A stretch of 64,000 nucleotides of DNA, taken from positions 3,271,501 through 3,335,500 of the forward strand of contig NZ_CP136628.1 in assembly GCF_032918005.1 (NCBI RefSeq), given 5' to 3'. Source of the stretch: Bradyrhizobium sp. NDS-1. GTDB taxonomy: Bacteria; Pseudomonadota; Alphaproteobacteria; Rhizobiales; Xanthobacteraceae. Shown one piece after another: positions 53,202 to 61,541 of this stretch. The translations under genes were made by a program, and so were the position numbers. Position 1 is the stretch's first letter. Each line of letters starts with the position of its first letter. Below the pieces are notes generated by a model, which worked only from the letters and a program-made list of their open reading frames with translations, did no database searches and had not been told where the DNA came from.

Positions 53202-53456
53202 TCAAGAATTCAACTCGAGCTCCATCCCGGACTGGCGTTCGGCCTCAGCCTTGTTTTTGGCGGGGTCCTCGCCCTGGGCGGCCCGGCAGGGCTTGATCTC
53301 GTAGTCATTATCGAGCACCCGGCGCGGCCCCGGGCGATCCTCGTCGGCGCCGACATCCACGACCAGGCCGCTGCGGTGGGCGAGCTTCCAGACGTCGGTT
53401 TCGCTCGGATAGGCCTTGCTGATCTGGGCGTCGTTGCAAAACAAGGCGTAGGGCAT
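53202..53456 (-). CDS. Small soluble protein of unknown function
   Basis: The 84-residue product starts MPYALFCNDAQISKAYPSETDVWKLAHRSGLVVDV and is followed by a charged tail. GGGAGCGGGAAGA lies before the ATG at 53456, a strong ribosome-binding site that favours this start over the longer frame. The beginning looks like a compact alpha/beta fold. No family is recognised. Confidence 0.65.
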   Translation of the reverse strand: MPYALFCNDAQISKAYPSETDVWKLAHRSGLVVDVGADEDRPGPRRVLDNDYEIKPCRAAQGEDPAKNKAEAERQSGMELELNS

Positions 53457-53621
53457 TCTTCCCGCTCCCGGAAAGCGCGTTAACGACCTCATCTGCCAAT
53501 GGGTTCCAGGTTGCCGTTCGTCGATCACGGATCCGTGATCGACCTTGCGGGCCCTGAGTCCTTAACGAGTCCTGAATCGCGAAAAAAAGAATCCCTGGGA
53601 CTCGTTTGGCGGAATCAGCGG

Positions 53622-53741
53622 ATGTTTTCCGCCATGACGAGCGACCTGAAGACCTCCTGTGAGCACATGCTCCTGCCGCTAACGCTGGCGCTAATCGGCG
53701 CCTGCGCGGCCAATCTTTGGCTGGTGTGGTCCTGGTTATAG
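53622..53741 (+). CDS. Possible 39-residue membrane peptide
   Basis: The product MFSAMTSDLKTSCEHMLLPL... has one hydrophobic helix ending in ANLWLVWSWL. There is no strong Shine-Dalgarno. Small Trp-ended helices of this type occur in real membrane peptides, but this could be a chance frame. Confidence 0.3.
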   Translation: MFSAMTSDLKTSCEHMLLPLTLALIGACAANLWLVWSWL

Positions 53742-53774
53742 GTCCTGGCTGCAGGCCCCTGACGGGAGGCGGCG

Positions 53775-54140
53775 TTATTTCTTGACCAGTGGGCCCGAGG
53801 CGTCGCGGATGGCGGCGCGCAATTTGGTCAGGGTACTGGCACAGTATTCCTCGCGCTCACGCTCGAACCGCTCCTGATGCTTGCGGAAATTGGCAATGCG
53901 GGCCTGCATCTCGGTGCGGACGTCACTGCTCGCTCGCGGCGGCGAAAGCTGGATGGGCTGAGACTGAGGAGGGGGCTCGGGCGGCTTGATCTCGACCCTG
54001 ACGGCCTCGATCGCGACGGTTGCCGCCGGAGAATCCGACGGAGCGTCCGGCCGAAGGACGTCATCCTTCTTGCCGGTCACCGATTGGACGAAGGCCATCG
54101 TCTGCGCGATCAGTGCGTCGCGCTCGCTGATCCACTTCAT
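53775..54140 (-). CDS. Small coiled-coil protein of unknown function
   Basis: The 121-residue soluble protein begins MKWISERDALIAQTMAFVQSVTG, continues with a Pro-rich linker (KPPEPPPQSQPIQLSPP), and ends with a long charged helix (TEMQARIANFRKHQERFEREREEYCASTLTKLRAAI) likely to be coiled coil. GAGGTGGACC precedes the ATG at 54140. No known family. Confidence 0.65.
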   Translation of the reverse strand: MKWISERDALIAQTMAFVQSVTGKKDDVLRPDAPSDSPAATVAIEAVRVEIKPPEPPPQSQPIQLSPPRASSDVRTEMQARIANFRKHQERFEREREEYCASTLTKLRAAIRDASGPLVKK

Positions 54141-54241
54141 GGTCCACCTCAGCCGTGCCCCATTCCAGCAAAGCGGCTGCGCCGAATCAAGGTCTCTTGC
54201 AAGGGATTGCATATTTTTCCCGATCGCCCGACATTGGACGG

Positions 54242-54406
54242 ATGGACGCCGAAGACGAACGGGTGGACGAAGCGGAGGGCCTGAGGCTCATCCGCGCGTT
54301 CCTGTCGCTGCCGCCCGCCAAGCGGGCGGAGGTGATCGCGTTCGTGGAGGAATTGGCGCGGGCTCATGGCCAGCCCGGGGAGGGCACGAAGGTGTCGCCG
54401 AGGTGA
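54242..54406 (+). CDS. Small helical protein (54 residues)
   Basis: The product MDAEDERVDEAEGLRLIRAFLSLPPAKRAEVIAFVEELARAHG resembles the helical tail present after the DNA-binding domain in some alphaproteobacterial regulators, but no helix-turn-helix is present. It is short and acidic at its N-terminus. The function is unknown. Confidence 0.5.
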   Translation: MDAEDERVDEAEGLRLIRAFLSLPPAKRAEVIAFVEELARAHGQPGEGTKVSPR

Positions 54407-54409
54407 GCG

Positions 54410-54640
54410 CTATCGCTGGCGCGGGTTGACGTTGAGCTCGAACGGCGCGCCGACCACCCGAACCGGGGTCTGAACGTTGACGTCGCTCGCCACCCTCACG
54501 TCGGCCGGTCTTTCGGGGGCAGAGCCAAGAGCAGGTCCAGGCACGGGGTCGAAAAGCGTCAACGTGCCGGCCACGGCGCCACAGCACAGTGTCACCGCCG
54601 TCAGCAGAAAGATGTTTCGGTTTTCTTCTTGGATACGCAT
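54410..54640 (-). CDS. Small single-pass membrane protein
   Basis: The 76-residue product starts MRIQEENRNIFLLTAVTLCCGAVAGTLTLF, an N-terminal transmembrane helix, then a Pro/Val-rich periplasmic tail (APERPADVRVASDVNVQTPVRVVGAPFELNV). GGAGGC lies directly upstream of the ATG at 54640. Function unknown. Confidence 0.6.
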   Translation of the reverse strand: MRIQEENRNIFLLTAVTLCCGAVAGTLTLFDPVPGPALGSAPERPADVRVASDVNVQTPVRVVGAPFELNVNPRQR

Positions 54641-54735
54641 GCCTCCAGAACGGCTGATGCCTGCTTTTGGTTCCGGTCCGGCCCTATGGTCCTGTATGGT
54701 GTGCCCGCGCGGAATTTCCATTCGGGTCCCAACCG

Positions 54736-55449
54736 ATGATCGCCAACCGTCCACCCGTCCTCGCCCACGAACGTTTCCTCGCCGACCGCGATAATTTCGC
54801 GGGCCTCGATCTCGCTGCGCGGTTCGAGCGGATCGAGCGGACGAACCTTTGGGGCGCTGCCAGCTCGGTGTCGGGCCTCGGCTCGGAGGATACCGCCACG
54901 GCTGCGATCCGGGAGGCGCTTCCGCCGTTGCTCCAACGGCTCGGCGTGCGCTCGCTGCTCGATGCACCCTGCGGCGATGCGGGCTGGATCGGACGCATCA
55001 AGCTCGACCTCGACTATATCGGCATCGACATCGTGCCGTCGCTGATCGAGGCCAACAACCGGCGTGTGGCGGGCGGCGAATTAACCGGCCGATTCCTGGT
55101 TGCCGACATCACGCGCGATGCGCTGCCGCGTGCCGATCTGATTCTATGCCGGGATTGCCTGGTGCATCTGAGTTTTCGGAACATCGCCGGCGTCGCTGCC
55201 CGCTTTCGCGAGAGCGGTGCGCAATTCCTGCTCGCCACGACGTTTCCGGAGTGGGAGAACAACCGCGATTGCGAGGATGGCGACTGGCGTGCGCTCGACA
55301 TGACGAAGGCGCCGTTCAATTGGCCGGTGCCGCACGCGTTGATCGACGAGCGCTGCGAAGAGGGCGACGGCGGCTGGCGCGACAAGAGCCTCGGGCTGTG
55401 GCGGCTGGACGAGTTGCCGGACCGCATCTGCATGACCACGAACGTGTGA
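54736..55449 (+). CDS. Class I SAM-dependent methyltransferase
   Basis: The 237-residue protein has a Rossmann methyltransferase core with motif I SLLDAPCGDAGWIG (glycine-rich loop, D-x-PCG), motif II YIGIDIVPSLIEANNRR, and a motif IV region ADLILCRDCLVHLSF. It transfers methyl from SAM; the substrate is unknown. ATG 54736 begins the conserved part; an in-frame TTG upstream at 54667 is an alternative. No operon partner. Confidence 0.85.
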   Translation: MIANRPPVLAHERFLADRDNFAGLDLAARFERIERTNLWGAASSVSGLGSEDTATAAIREALPPLLQRLGVRSLLDAPCGDAGWIGRIKLDLDYIGIDIVPSLIEANNRRVAGGELTGRFLVADITRDALPRADLILCRDCLVHLSFRNIAGVAARFRESGAQFLLATTFPEWENNRDCEDGDWRALDMTKAPFNWPVPHALIDERCEEGDGGWRDKSLGLWRLDELPDRICMTTNV

Positions 55450-55542
55450 CAGAAGCGGTGCGACGTCGAGCGCATCCGCCATCGGGCCGAAGCGCGCGGG
55501 CTGAGACCTGGGCCTGCCTTTCGTCGTCGTCGATGTCTTCAG

Positions 55543-56058
55543 CTACGCCGCTTTCCTGCGGGGCTTCGGCTTTGCCTTCTTGTCGAGCAAGGCTGTCTCT
55601 GCTGCCGGGCGCGCGCCCGGACCAGGATGGACATGAACCTCCTTGGCCGAAAGCGGCTCGCCGCATTCCGAGCACACCATCACGGGGTCAAACATCTTGC
55701 CGCATTTGCGGTGCTCATGCAGAAGGGGCCGCCCACGTTCGTCGACCATGTGGGTGTCGCCCCAATGCACCAGCGCCATCATGATCGGATAGAGGTCGAG
55801 GCCCTTCTGCGTCAGGATGTACTCGTGGCGTTTGGGCGATTCCTGATAGGGAATGCGGCGCAGGACGCCTTGCCGAACCAGCTTTTTCAGCCGCTCTGCG
55901 AGCAGATGGCGCGTGATTCCCAGCGCTGACTGAAAGCCCTCGAAACGGCGCGTCCGCAGGAAGCACTCGCGGAGAATAAGAAGCGTCCAGCGGTCACCGA
56001 TCACCCCGATGGTGCGAGCCATCGAACATGGCTCTGCCTCAAGCTCATCCCATTTCAT
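55543..56058 (-). CDS. HxlR family transcriptional regulator
   Basis: The 171-residue protein has the HxlR winged helix: CSMARTIGVIGDRWTLLILRECFLRTRRFEGFQSALGITRHLLAERLKKLVRQGVLRRIPYQESPKRHEYILTQKG. The C-terminal part carries CGKMFDPVMVCSECGEPL with three or four cysteines (HRKCGK, VCSECG), which may bind zinc or sense oxidants or electrophiles. It faces the catabolic genes across a 230-base divergent region containing an inverted repeat, and probably represses them. ATG 56058 is preceded by AGCAGGA. Confidence 0.9.
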   Translation of the reverse strand: MKWDELEAEPCSMARTIGVIGDRWTLLILRECFLRTRRFEGFQSALGITRHLLAERLKKLVRQGVLRRIPYQESPKRHEYILTQKGLDLYPIMMALVHWGDTHMVDERGRPLLHEHRKCGKMFDPVMVCSECGEPLSAKEVHVHPGPGARPAAETALLDKKAKPKPRRKAA

Positions 56059-56199
56059 TCCTGCTCTCCGGTCGACCGGTGCCCGTTCCACTCGCATTCG
56101 GGAAAGGGCTGCGCCACCATACCATTCTAGATAGGTACTAAAGTTGATACAATACCCCCGCCGGTCCCATCAAACCCCAAGCATTCAGGTGGATTTGAC

Positions 56200-56216
56200 A
56201 GTTCGATTTTAGAACT
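56200..56216. promoter_or_regulatory. Inverted repeat AGTTC-N7-GAACT, candidate operator (copy 1)
   Basis: AGTTCGATTTTAGAACT followed by ATA lies 72 bases upstream of the isomerase ATG. The same AGTTC-N7-GAACT-ATA arrangement occurs at 59844-59860. It is probably an operator for the cluster regulator, either the adjacent HxlR protein or another factor. Confidence 0.6.
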
Positions 56217-56288
56217 ATAAGACCGAGTAGCCTGCGCTCGGCCTAGAAGATCACCGAACCATCGTTGCACTCTGCGGGAGGAACTGAC

Positions 56289-56921
56289 ATGTCTCTGAAG
56301 GTTGAATTTCTGTTCGATTTCGGCAGTCCAAACGCTTATCTCGCGGAATTGGCCCTTCCGGGAATCGAACGGCGCACCGGCGTGAAATTCGATTACGTCC
56401 CGATCCTGCTCGGCGGCATCTTCAAGGCGACGGGCAACATGTCCCCGTTCGAATTCCTTCAAGGCATCAAGAATAAGCCGGAATACCAGGCGCTGGAGAC
56501 ACAGCGCTTCATTCGCCGCCACAATGCAACGAAGTTCCGGACCAATCCGTTCTTTCCGGTCAATACGCTGATGTTGATGCGCGGCGCCGTGGCGGCGCAG
56601 CTCGAAGGCGTGTTCGAGCCCTATTTCCGCGCGGCCTACCACCACATGTGGGAGGAGCCGAAGAAGATGGATGATCTCGAAACCTACCGAAAGGCATTCA
56701 CCTCCTCAGGGGTCGATATCGATCGGTTGCTTGCGCGTGCGCAGCAGGACGACGTCAAGAAGGGGTTGATCGATCGGACCACCGACGCGGTCAACCGCGG
56801 CGCATTCGGCTCGCCGACCTTCTTCGTTGGAGAGGAAATGTTCTTCGGCAAGGACCAGCTCCGCGATGTCGAGGAGTCGATCGTCGAGCAGATCGGCCAG
56901 CCCGTTTCGAAGACGGCCTAG
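56289..56921 (+). CDS. DsbA-fold 2-hydroxychromene-2-carboxylate isomerase-like protein
   Basis: The 210-residue protein matches the HCCA isomerase/GST-kappa fold: FLFDFGSPNAYLAELALPGIE (the catalytic Ser in FGSPNAYL), NPFFPVNTLMLMRGAVAA, and C-terminal GAFGSPTFFVGEEMFFGKDQL (cis-Pro loop). Members isomerise naphthalene-pathway intermediates or use glutathione. It is the first gene of the plus-strand pair with the CoA-transferase. GGGAGGAACTGAC precedes the ATG at 56289. Confidence 0.88.
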   Translation: MSLKVEFLFDFGSPNAYLAELALPGIERRTGVKFDYVPILLGGIFKATGNMSPFEFLQGIKNKPEYQALETQRFIRRHNATKFRTNPFFPVNTLMLMRGAVAAQLEGVFEPYFRAAYHHMWEEPKKMDDLETYRKAFTSSGVDIDRLLARAQQDDVKKGLIDRTTDAVNRGAFGSPTFFVGEEMFFGKDQLRDVEESIVEQIGQPVSKTA

Positions 56922-57023
56922 GGACAGAACCTGAAGCCTGCAGAGCCGGACGGATATCCGGCGCCTGCAGGGGCGAAAAATCCGGTCGGCCTCATAACAA
57001 AACCAAATCGAGGGAGAGAGATC

Positions 57024-58223
57024 ATGCCCGGTCCACTCAGCGGCGTCCGTGTCCTCGATCTGACAGGTGTGGTGTCGGGCCCGTTCGCGACCATGTTTCT
57101 GGCGGATCAGGGCGCCGACGTCCTGAAGATCGAGCCGATCGGCGGTGATATTACACGCCGGAGCCGTGCGACGATCGACAAGGACGGTGAGTTTTCGGCC
57201 CTGTTCATTTCGTCAAACCGCGGCAAGCGCTCGCTGTCGATCGACGTCAAGAGCGCGGCTGGCCGAGAGGTTCTCGCCAAGCTGGTCGCGCAGGCGGATG
57301 TCCTGGTGCAGAATTTCCGGCCCGGCACCATGGAGCGCCTCGGTCTCGGCGTCGAAGAGTTGCGCCAGCGCCATCCGCGCCTGATCTATGTGTCGATCAG
57401 CGGTGTTGGTGACACCGGACCCTATGTGAAGAAGCGCGTTTACGACCCGATCATTCAGGGACTCTCGGGCTTTGCCGATATCCAGTCGCAGCCGGTCACC
57501 AACCGTCCGCAGATGATCCGTACCATCGTATGCGACAAGACCACCGCCGTGTTCACCGCCCAAGCGGTCGCAGCGGCGCTCTATGCCCGCGAGAAGACAG
57601 GGCGGGGCGACCACATTCAGATCGCTATGCTGGATGCGATGATCTCGTATCTGTGGCCCGAGGGCATGATGCAATACACGGTGGTGGGTGCCGAGGCCGC
57701 AGCTGCCGATCCCAACGATCGCCCCGATCTCGTGTTCAAGACCAGCGACGGCTACATCACCGCCGGTACCATTTCCGATTCTGAATGGCAGGGCTTTTGC
57801 AAGGCCTCCGGCGATCCCGAGCTTGCCAACGATCCCCGGTTTGCGACGCCTGCGGCGCGTTCCGTCAACGCCACGGCACGCATCAACAAAATGGCGGAGT
57901 ATATCGGCCAGCACACCACCGCCGAATGGCTGGAACGCCTGGATGCCGCCGACGTCCCTTGCTCGCCGATCCTGCGGCGAGGCGAGATCATCCACAATGA
58001 ACAGGTGGTCGCGCGCGAGATCATCGCGGAGTTCGATCAACCCAAGGTCGGTCGGGTGCGTCAACCAAAGCCCGCAGCGCGCTTTGCAATCAACGAGGCC
58101 GCGATCGGTGGACCTGCTCCCAGGGTCGGCGAGCACTCCCGCGACGTGTTGCGCGAGCTGGGTTACGACGACAGCGCCATCGACAAGATGGTCGCAGAGC
58201 GCAGCGTACGCGTCGCGGTTTAG
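57024..58223 (+). CDS. Family III CoA-transferase (CaiB/BaiF type)
   Basis: The 399-residue protein moves CoA between a carboxylic acid and an acyl-CoA. Hallmarks: GPLSGVRVLDLTGVVSGPFATMFLADQGADVLKIEPIGGD at the N-terminus, SVNRGKRSLSIDVKS-like segment, the catalytic Asp in IVCDKTTAVFTAQAV, and C-terminal VARRIIAEFDQPKVGRVRQP. Cytosolic. It follows the isomerase by about 100 bases and ends convergently with the GST gene. It likely activates or recycles the pathway acid. GAGGGAGAGAGATC precedes the ATG. Confidence 0.92.
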   Translation: MPGPLSGVRVLDLTGVVSGPFATMFLADQGADVLKIEPIGGDITRRSRATIDKDGEFSALFISSNRGKRSLSIDVKSAAGREVLAKLVAQADVLVQNFRPGTMERLGLGVEELRQRHPRLIYVSISGVGDTGPYVKKRVYDPIIQGLSGFADIQSQPVTNRPQMIRTIVCDKTTAVFTAQAVAAALYAREKTGRGDHIQIAMLDAMISYLWPEGMMQYTVVGAEAAAADPNDRPDLVFKTSDGYITAGTISDSEWQGFCKASGDPELANDPRFATPAARSVNATARINKMAEYIGQHTTAEWLERLDAADVPCSPILRRGEIIHNEQVVAREIIAEFDQPKVGRVRQPKPAARFAINEAAIGGPAPRVGEHSRDVLRELGYDDSAIDKMVAERSVRVAV

Positions 58224-58249
58224 CCGCGAAGCCCGTTGGCAGCGGTCTT

Positions 58250-58927
58250 CTAGGCCTTCGCCGGCACCGGCGTGATCGGTGCCATCGCGACATTCGCCGC
58301 GAGGGCTCGCTGAAATGCATCCCGTTTCCTGATGCGCTCGAGATAGGGCTGAGCGTTGTCGCAAATGGGCACGCCATAAACGATGGCCCACTCAAGGCAG
58401 GTCGTGAGCAGGATGTCTGCGCTGGTAAACCGGTCGCCCATCAGGAATTGCCGGCCGTCCGAGAACGCGACCTCGACATGGCGCAACTGCTGGCGGAAAT
58501 ACTCGCCGGCTTGGGCGACGACCTCGGGCGCGATGCCGTAGATCGGGCCGAGCGCGTCGGCACGATGGCGGCGCATCACGTAAAGGCTGGTGGAATCCAG
58601 CTCCGCGACGATAAAGAAGCACCATTCCAGCCACGCTGCATATTCGCGGGGGGCTTCCGGAATCAGCGAGCGTTCCGTCGTGGAATACATTCGCGACAAA
58701 TAAGCAACGATCGCCGCGCTCTCGCCGATGCAGAAGTCACCGTCCTGAAGCAGCGGGATCTTCTGGCGCGGATTGAGCTTCGAGTATTCTGCGGTCTTGG
58801 TCTCGCCGGTTCGCGGCCCAATGGGCTTTGTCTCATAGACCAGACCCAGCTCGTGCATGGCCCAATGCGGACGAATGGTGCGGCTTGTTCCAACGCCCCA
58901 TAGCGTCAGGTTTGGCGTCGCGCTCAT
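58250..58927 (-). CDS. Glutathione S-transferase
   Basis: The 225-residue protein has a thioredoxin-like N-domain with the catalytic Ser in LWGVGTSRTIRPHWAMHELGL, the cis-Pro region KIPLLQDGDFCIGESAAIVAYL (glutathione contacts), and the helical C-domain with FTSADILLTTCLEWA. It follows the SDR gene by one base, so both are translated from one message. It may act in glutathione-dependent isomerisation or detoxification for the pathway. Confidence 0.92.
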   Translation of the reverse strand: MSATPNLTLWGVGTSRTIRPHWAMHELGLVYETKPIGPRTGETKTAEYSKLNPRQKIPLLQDGDFCIGESAAIVAYLSRMYSTTERSLIPEAPREYAAWLEWCFFIVAELDSTSLYVMRRHRADALGPIYGIAPEVVAQAGEYFRQQLRHVEVAFSDGRQFLMGDRFTSADILLTTCLEWAIVYGVPICDNAQPYLERIRKRDAFQRALAANVAMAPITPVPAKA

Positions 58928-58928
58928 G

Positions 58929-59672
58929 CTACCACTTCTCCACGGACGGGCGGAGATCGAGTTCGTGGGTCCAGCCATCTCTGCTTTGCTGGTGAGTGAA
59001 CCAATAGGCTTCGGCAATGGAGGAGGTCTTGGTCAGACTATCCGGCGGAATGTCGCTTGCTTCGATCCCCTTCGCTGCCTTCATGCGCTGGTGAATCGCC
59101 TCGCTGTCCACGCCAGCGTCGATCAGGAGGTGGACGACGTGAATGTTCTTCGGTCCAAGCTCGCGCGCCATCGCCTGGGCAACTGCTCGAAGTCCGAACT
59201 TCGCCGACGAGAACGCGGCAAATCCCTTGCCGCCACGCACACTGGCCGTCGCTCCGGTGAAGAAAATGGTGCCGCGTCCGCGCGGCAGCATCACGCGCGC
59301 AGCCTCGCGTCCGACCAGGAAGCCGCCGTAGCAGGCGAGTTCCCAGGCTTTGAAGAACAGCTTCTCCGTGGTGTCGAGCAGGGGCTTGTTGACGTTGGAG
59401 CCGGCATTGTAGAGGCAGACCTCGACAGGCCCGAGCTCTTTCTCGACCCGCGCGAATATGCCTTGGACGTCCGCTTCCTGGCGGGCATCGACGCTGAAGG
59501 CGTGAATGTCATGCCCGAGAGCCCTCAGCTCCGCCACGAGCCCCTGCGATTTGGACGCGTCACGCCTGCAGATGCAAACCGTATAGCCGCCCTTGGCAAA
59601 ACGCCGGGCGACCGCAGCGCCAATGGCATCGCCTGCGCCCACAAGCATCGCTACACCGCGGCTCGTTGCCAT
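58929..59672 (-). CDS. Short-chain dehydrogenase/reductase-like protein without catalytic Tyr (paralogue A)
   Basis: The 247-residue SDR has the dinucleotide-binding start VAMLVGAGDAIGAAVARRFAKGGY and NAG in VCLYNAGSNVN. At the active site the Tyr of YxxxK is Phe: FSSAK within GFAAFSSAKFGLRAVAQAMARELGPKNIHV. The usual Ser segment reads TGATAS. So normal alcohol oxidation is doubtful; it may use another residue or act differently. It is a close paralogue of the SDR at 61542 and is divergent from the ligase gene. Confidence 0.88.
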   Translation of the reverse strand: MATSRGVAMLVGAGDAIGAAVARRFAKGGYTVCICRRDASKSQGLVAELRALGHDIHAFSVDARQEADVQGIFARVEKELGPVEVCLYNAGSNVNKPLLDTTEKLFFKAWELACYGGFLVGREAARVMLPRGRGTIFFTGATASVRGGKGFAAFSSAKFGLRAVAQAMARELGPKNIHVVHLLIDAGVDSEAIHQRMKAAKGIEASDIPPDSLTKTSSIAEAYWFTHQQSRDGWTHELDLRPSVEKW

Positions 59673-59843
59673 TTTCGTTCCTCCTTAAGTTCTTATTTGA
59701 TACGTTATGCACACTAGCTGCCGAATGACGCGCTGTAAACGACGGCCGCTCTTGCGATCGTCATAGCGTCGCTCTTTTGTATGAGAAGAGGCAGACGGGT
59801 TGCCCAGACGATCCCGGGAGAGACGACGACATATCGATTGACG

Positions 59844-59860
59844 AGTTCTAAAAAAGAACT
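59844..59860. promoter_or_regulatory. Inverted repeat AGTTC-N7-GAACT, candidate operator (copy 2)
   Basis: AGTTCTAAAAAAGAACT followed by ATA lies in the divergent region between SDR paralogue A (minus) and the ligase (plus), 61 bases upstream of the chosen GTG. Half-site AGTTC recurs at 59688-59692 nearer the SDR gene. Confidence 0.6.
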
Positions 59861-59921
59861 ATATTTTGACGCCAGATGCCGGGTCGCAAAAGCCGGCATG
59901 GGTTCGATCGGGAGGTCAGTC

Positions 59922-61523
59922 GTGGTGGAGCTGTCAGAGGCGATCGGTCTCGACGAGATTGCTGTCGGCTTGCCGAGCCGCATCCATGAAGTCACGGCAA
60001 GCCAGGTTGCCAGAGCGCCCAGCCGGATTGCGCTGGTGGAAGACGGGGCTTCCTGGACTTACGGGGACCTGGAGCAGCGCGTTGACGGGATCGCCACCGT
60101 ACTCTCGTCCCTGGGGATCAGGGCCGGCGATCGGATGATCCTCGTCAGCGAAAACTGTATTGCGCTTGCCGCTTTGCTGTTGGCGTCGAGCCGGCTCGAC
60201 GCCTGGGCGATTGTCGCCAACCCGCGCTTGTCGGCGCGCGAACTGGACCAGATCCGCGACCACAGCGGCGCCCGCCGGATGTTTTTCACGTCGGGCATTT
60301 CGAAGGAGGCCGCTGCTCACGCCTCCCGCCATGGCGCCGAGAACCGGCGAATCGGCGCACTGGCAGACATTGGTGTCGGTCCGCTCAACGAAAGCGCGAC
60401 CGTCGAGCCGGTGCAGGCCAACCCTGCAACACAGGTCGCGGTGCTGATCTACACCTCGGGCACGACGGGGACTCCCAAGGGGGTGATGCTCTCGCACGAC
60501 AACCTGCTGATCAGTGCGAAGACCACCGCGCATTTCCGCAGGATGACCGAGGACGACAAGATCTATCTGGTGTTGCCGATCTCGCATATCGTCGGCATCT
60601 CGCTCCTGATCATGACGCTGATGGTCGGCGGCACGGTGCGGATGGTCAGCAAGTACGATCCGGCAACGACCGCAAAGGCGATCGCGGAGGAGGGCGTCAC
60701 CATCCTCAATGGCGTGCCTGCCACCTATCAGCGCCTGCTGGAGTACAAGACCGTATCAGGCGTGGAGCAACTCACCCGAGGTTCGTTGCGCCTGATTGCC
60801 GTTGCCGGTGCGCCGCTGGATTTGAATCTGAAGTTGCGTGTGGAAAGGGAGTTCGGGCTTTCGTTGCTCAACGGCTACGGGATCACCGAATGCTCGCCGG
60901 GAATATCAGGCGTCCGTTTCGACAGGCCGCGCTCGGATCAGGCGGTTGGTACGCTGTTGCCGGGAGTGGAGGCGCGGGTGCGAACCCTGGAAGGGTTTCC
61001 GACGGCCGCAGGTGAAGTCGGCGAGTTGCATGTTCGCGGGCGCAACGTGATGCTGGGGTACTACCGTGCCCCCGAGCTTACCGCGAAGGTGATTGATAGC
61101 GAGGGTTGGTTCAATACCGGCGATCTCGCGCGTTTCGACGGCGATTGTCTGTACATCGTGGGCCGCTCCAAGGAAATGATCATCCGATCCGGGTTCAACG
61201 TCTATCCCGCGGAGGTCGAAGCGGTCCTCAATTCACACAAGGACGTCGTGCAATCGGCTGTGGTCGGTCGTGCCGCGGACGGCAACGAGGAGATCGTCGC
61301 CTTCGTGCAATTGCTGCCGAGATCGCGCACGACGCCCGAGACTCTGAAGAGTTTCGCCCGATCCCAGCTGACGTCCTACAAACGGCCGTCCGAAATCATC
61401 GTACTTGATGCCTTGCCGGCGACCTCGACCGGCAAGATACTCAAGCACAAGCTGGCGGAGTCCTTGCGCGAAGGTGGCGCAGTCCCTCCGGTGCAGTCCG
61501 AACTCCGCCGGCAACATATCTAA
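59922..61523 (+). CDS. Acyl-CoA synthetase (AMP-binding enzyme)
   Basis: The 533-residue protein activates a carboxylic acid to its CoA thioester via an acyl-adenylate. Motifs: YTSGTTGTPKGVMLSH (P-loop), GYGITECSPG, GWFNTGDLARFD, GRSKEMIIRSGFNVYPAEVE and the catalytic Lys in TSTGKILKHKL. GTG 59922 is chosen because GGGAGG lies six bases upstream; ATG 59898 is an alternative start. The chain length or ring specificity cannot be read. Start of the plus-strand operon with SDR paralogue B (18 bases downstream) and the flavin reductase. Confidence 0.93.
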   Translation: MVELSEAIGLDEIAVGLPSRIHEVTASQVARAPSRIALVEDGASWTYGDLEQRVDGIATVLSSLGIRAGDRMILVSENCIALAALLLASSRLDAWAIVANPRLSARELDQIRDHSGARRMFFTSGISKEAAAHASRHGAENRRIGALADIGVGPLNESATVEPVQANPATQVAVLIYTSGTTGTPKGVMLSHDNLLISAKTTAHFRRMTEDDKIYLVLPISHIVGISLLIMTLMVGGTVRMVSKYDPATTAKAIAEEGVTILNGVPATYQRLLEYKTVSGVEQLTRGSLRLIAVAGAPLDLNLKLRVEREFGLSLLNGYGITECSPGISGVRFDRPRSDQAVGTLLPGVEARVRTLEGFPTAAGEVGELHVRGRNVMLGYYRAPELTAKVIDSEGWFNTGDLARFDGDCLYIVGRSKEMIIRSGFNVYPAEVEAVLNSHKDVVQSAVVGRAADGNEEIVAFVQLLPRSRTTPETLKSFARSQLTSYKRPSEIIVLDALPATSTGKILKHKLAESLREGGAVPPVQSELRRQHI

Positions 61524-61541
61524 CCTTACCGGGAGGCATCC

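Noticed and set aside
53499..53621. Longer 80-codon version of the small membrane peptide
   Set aside because: The extra N-terminal 41 residues lack a ribosome-binding site and look like random sequence in front of the hydrophobic helix.
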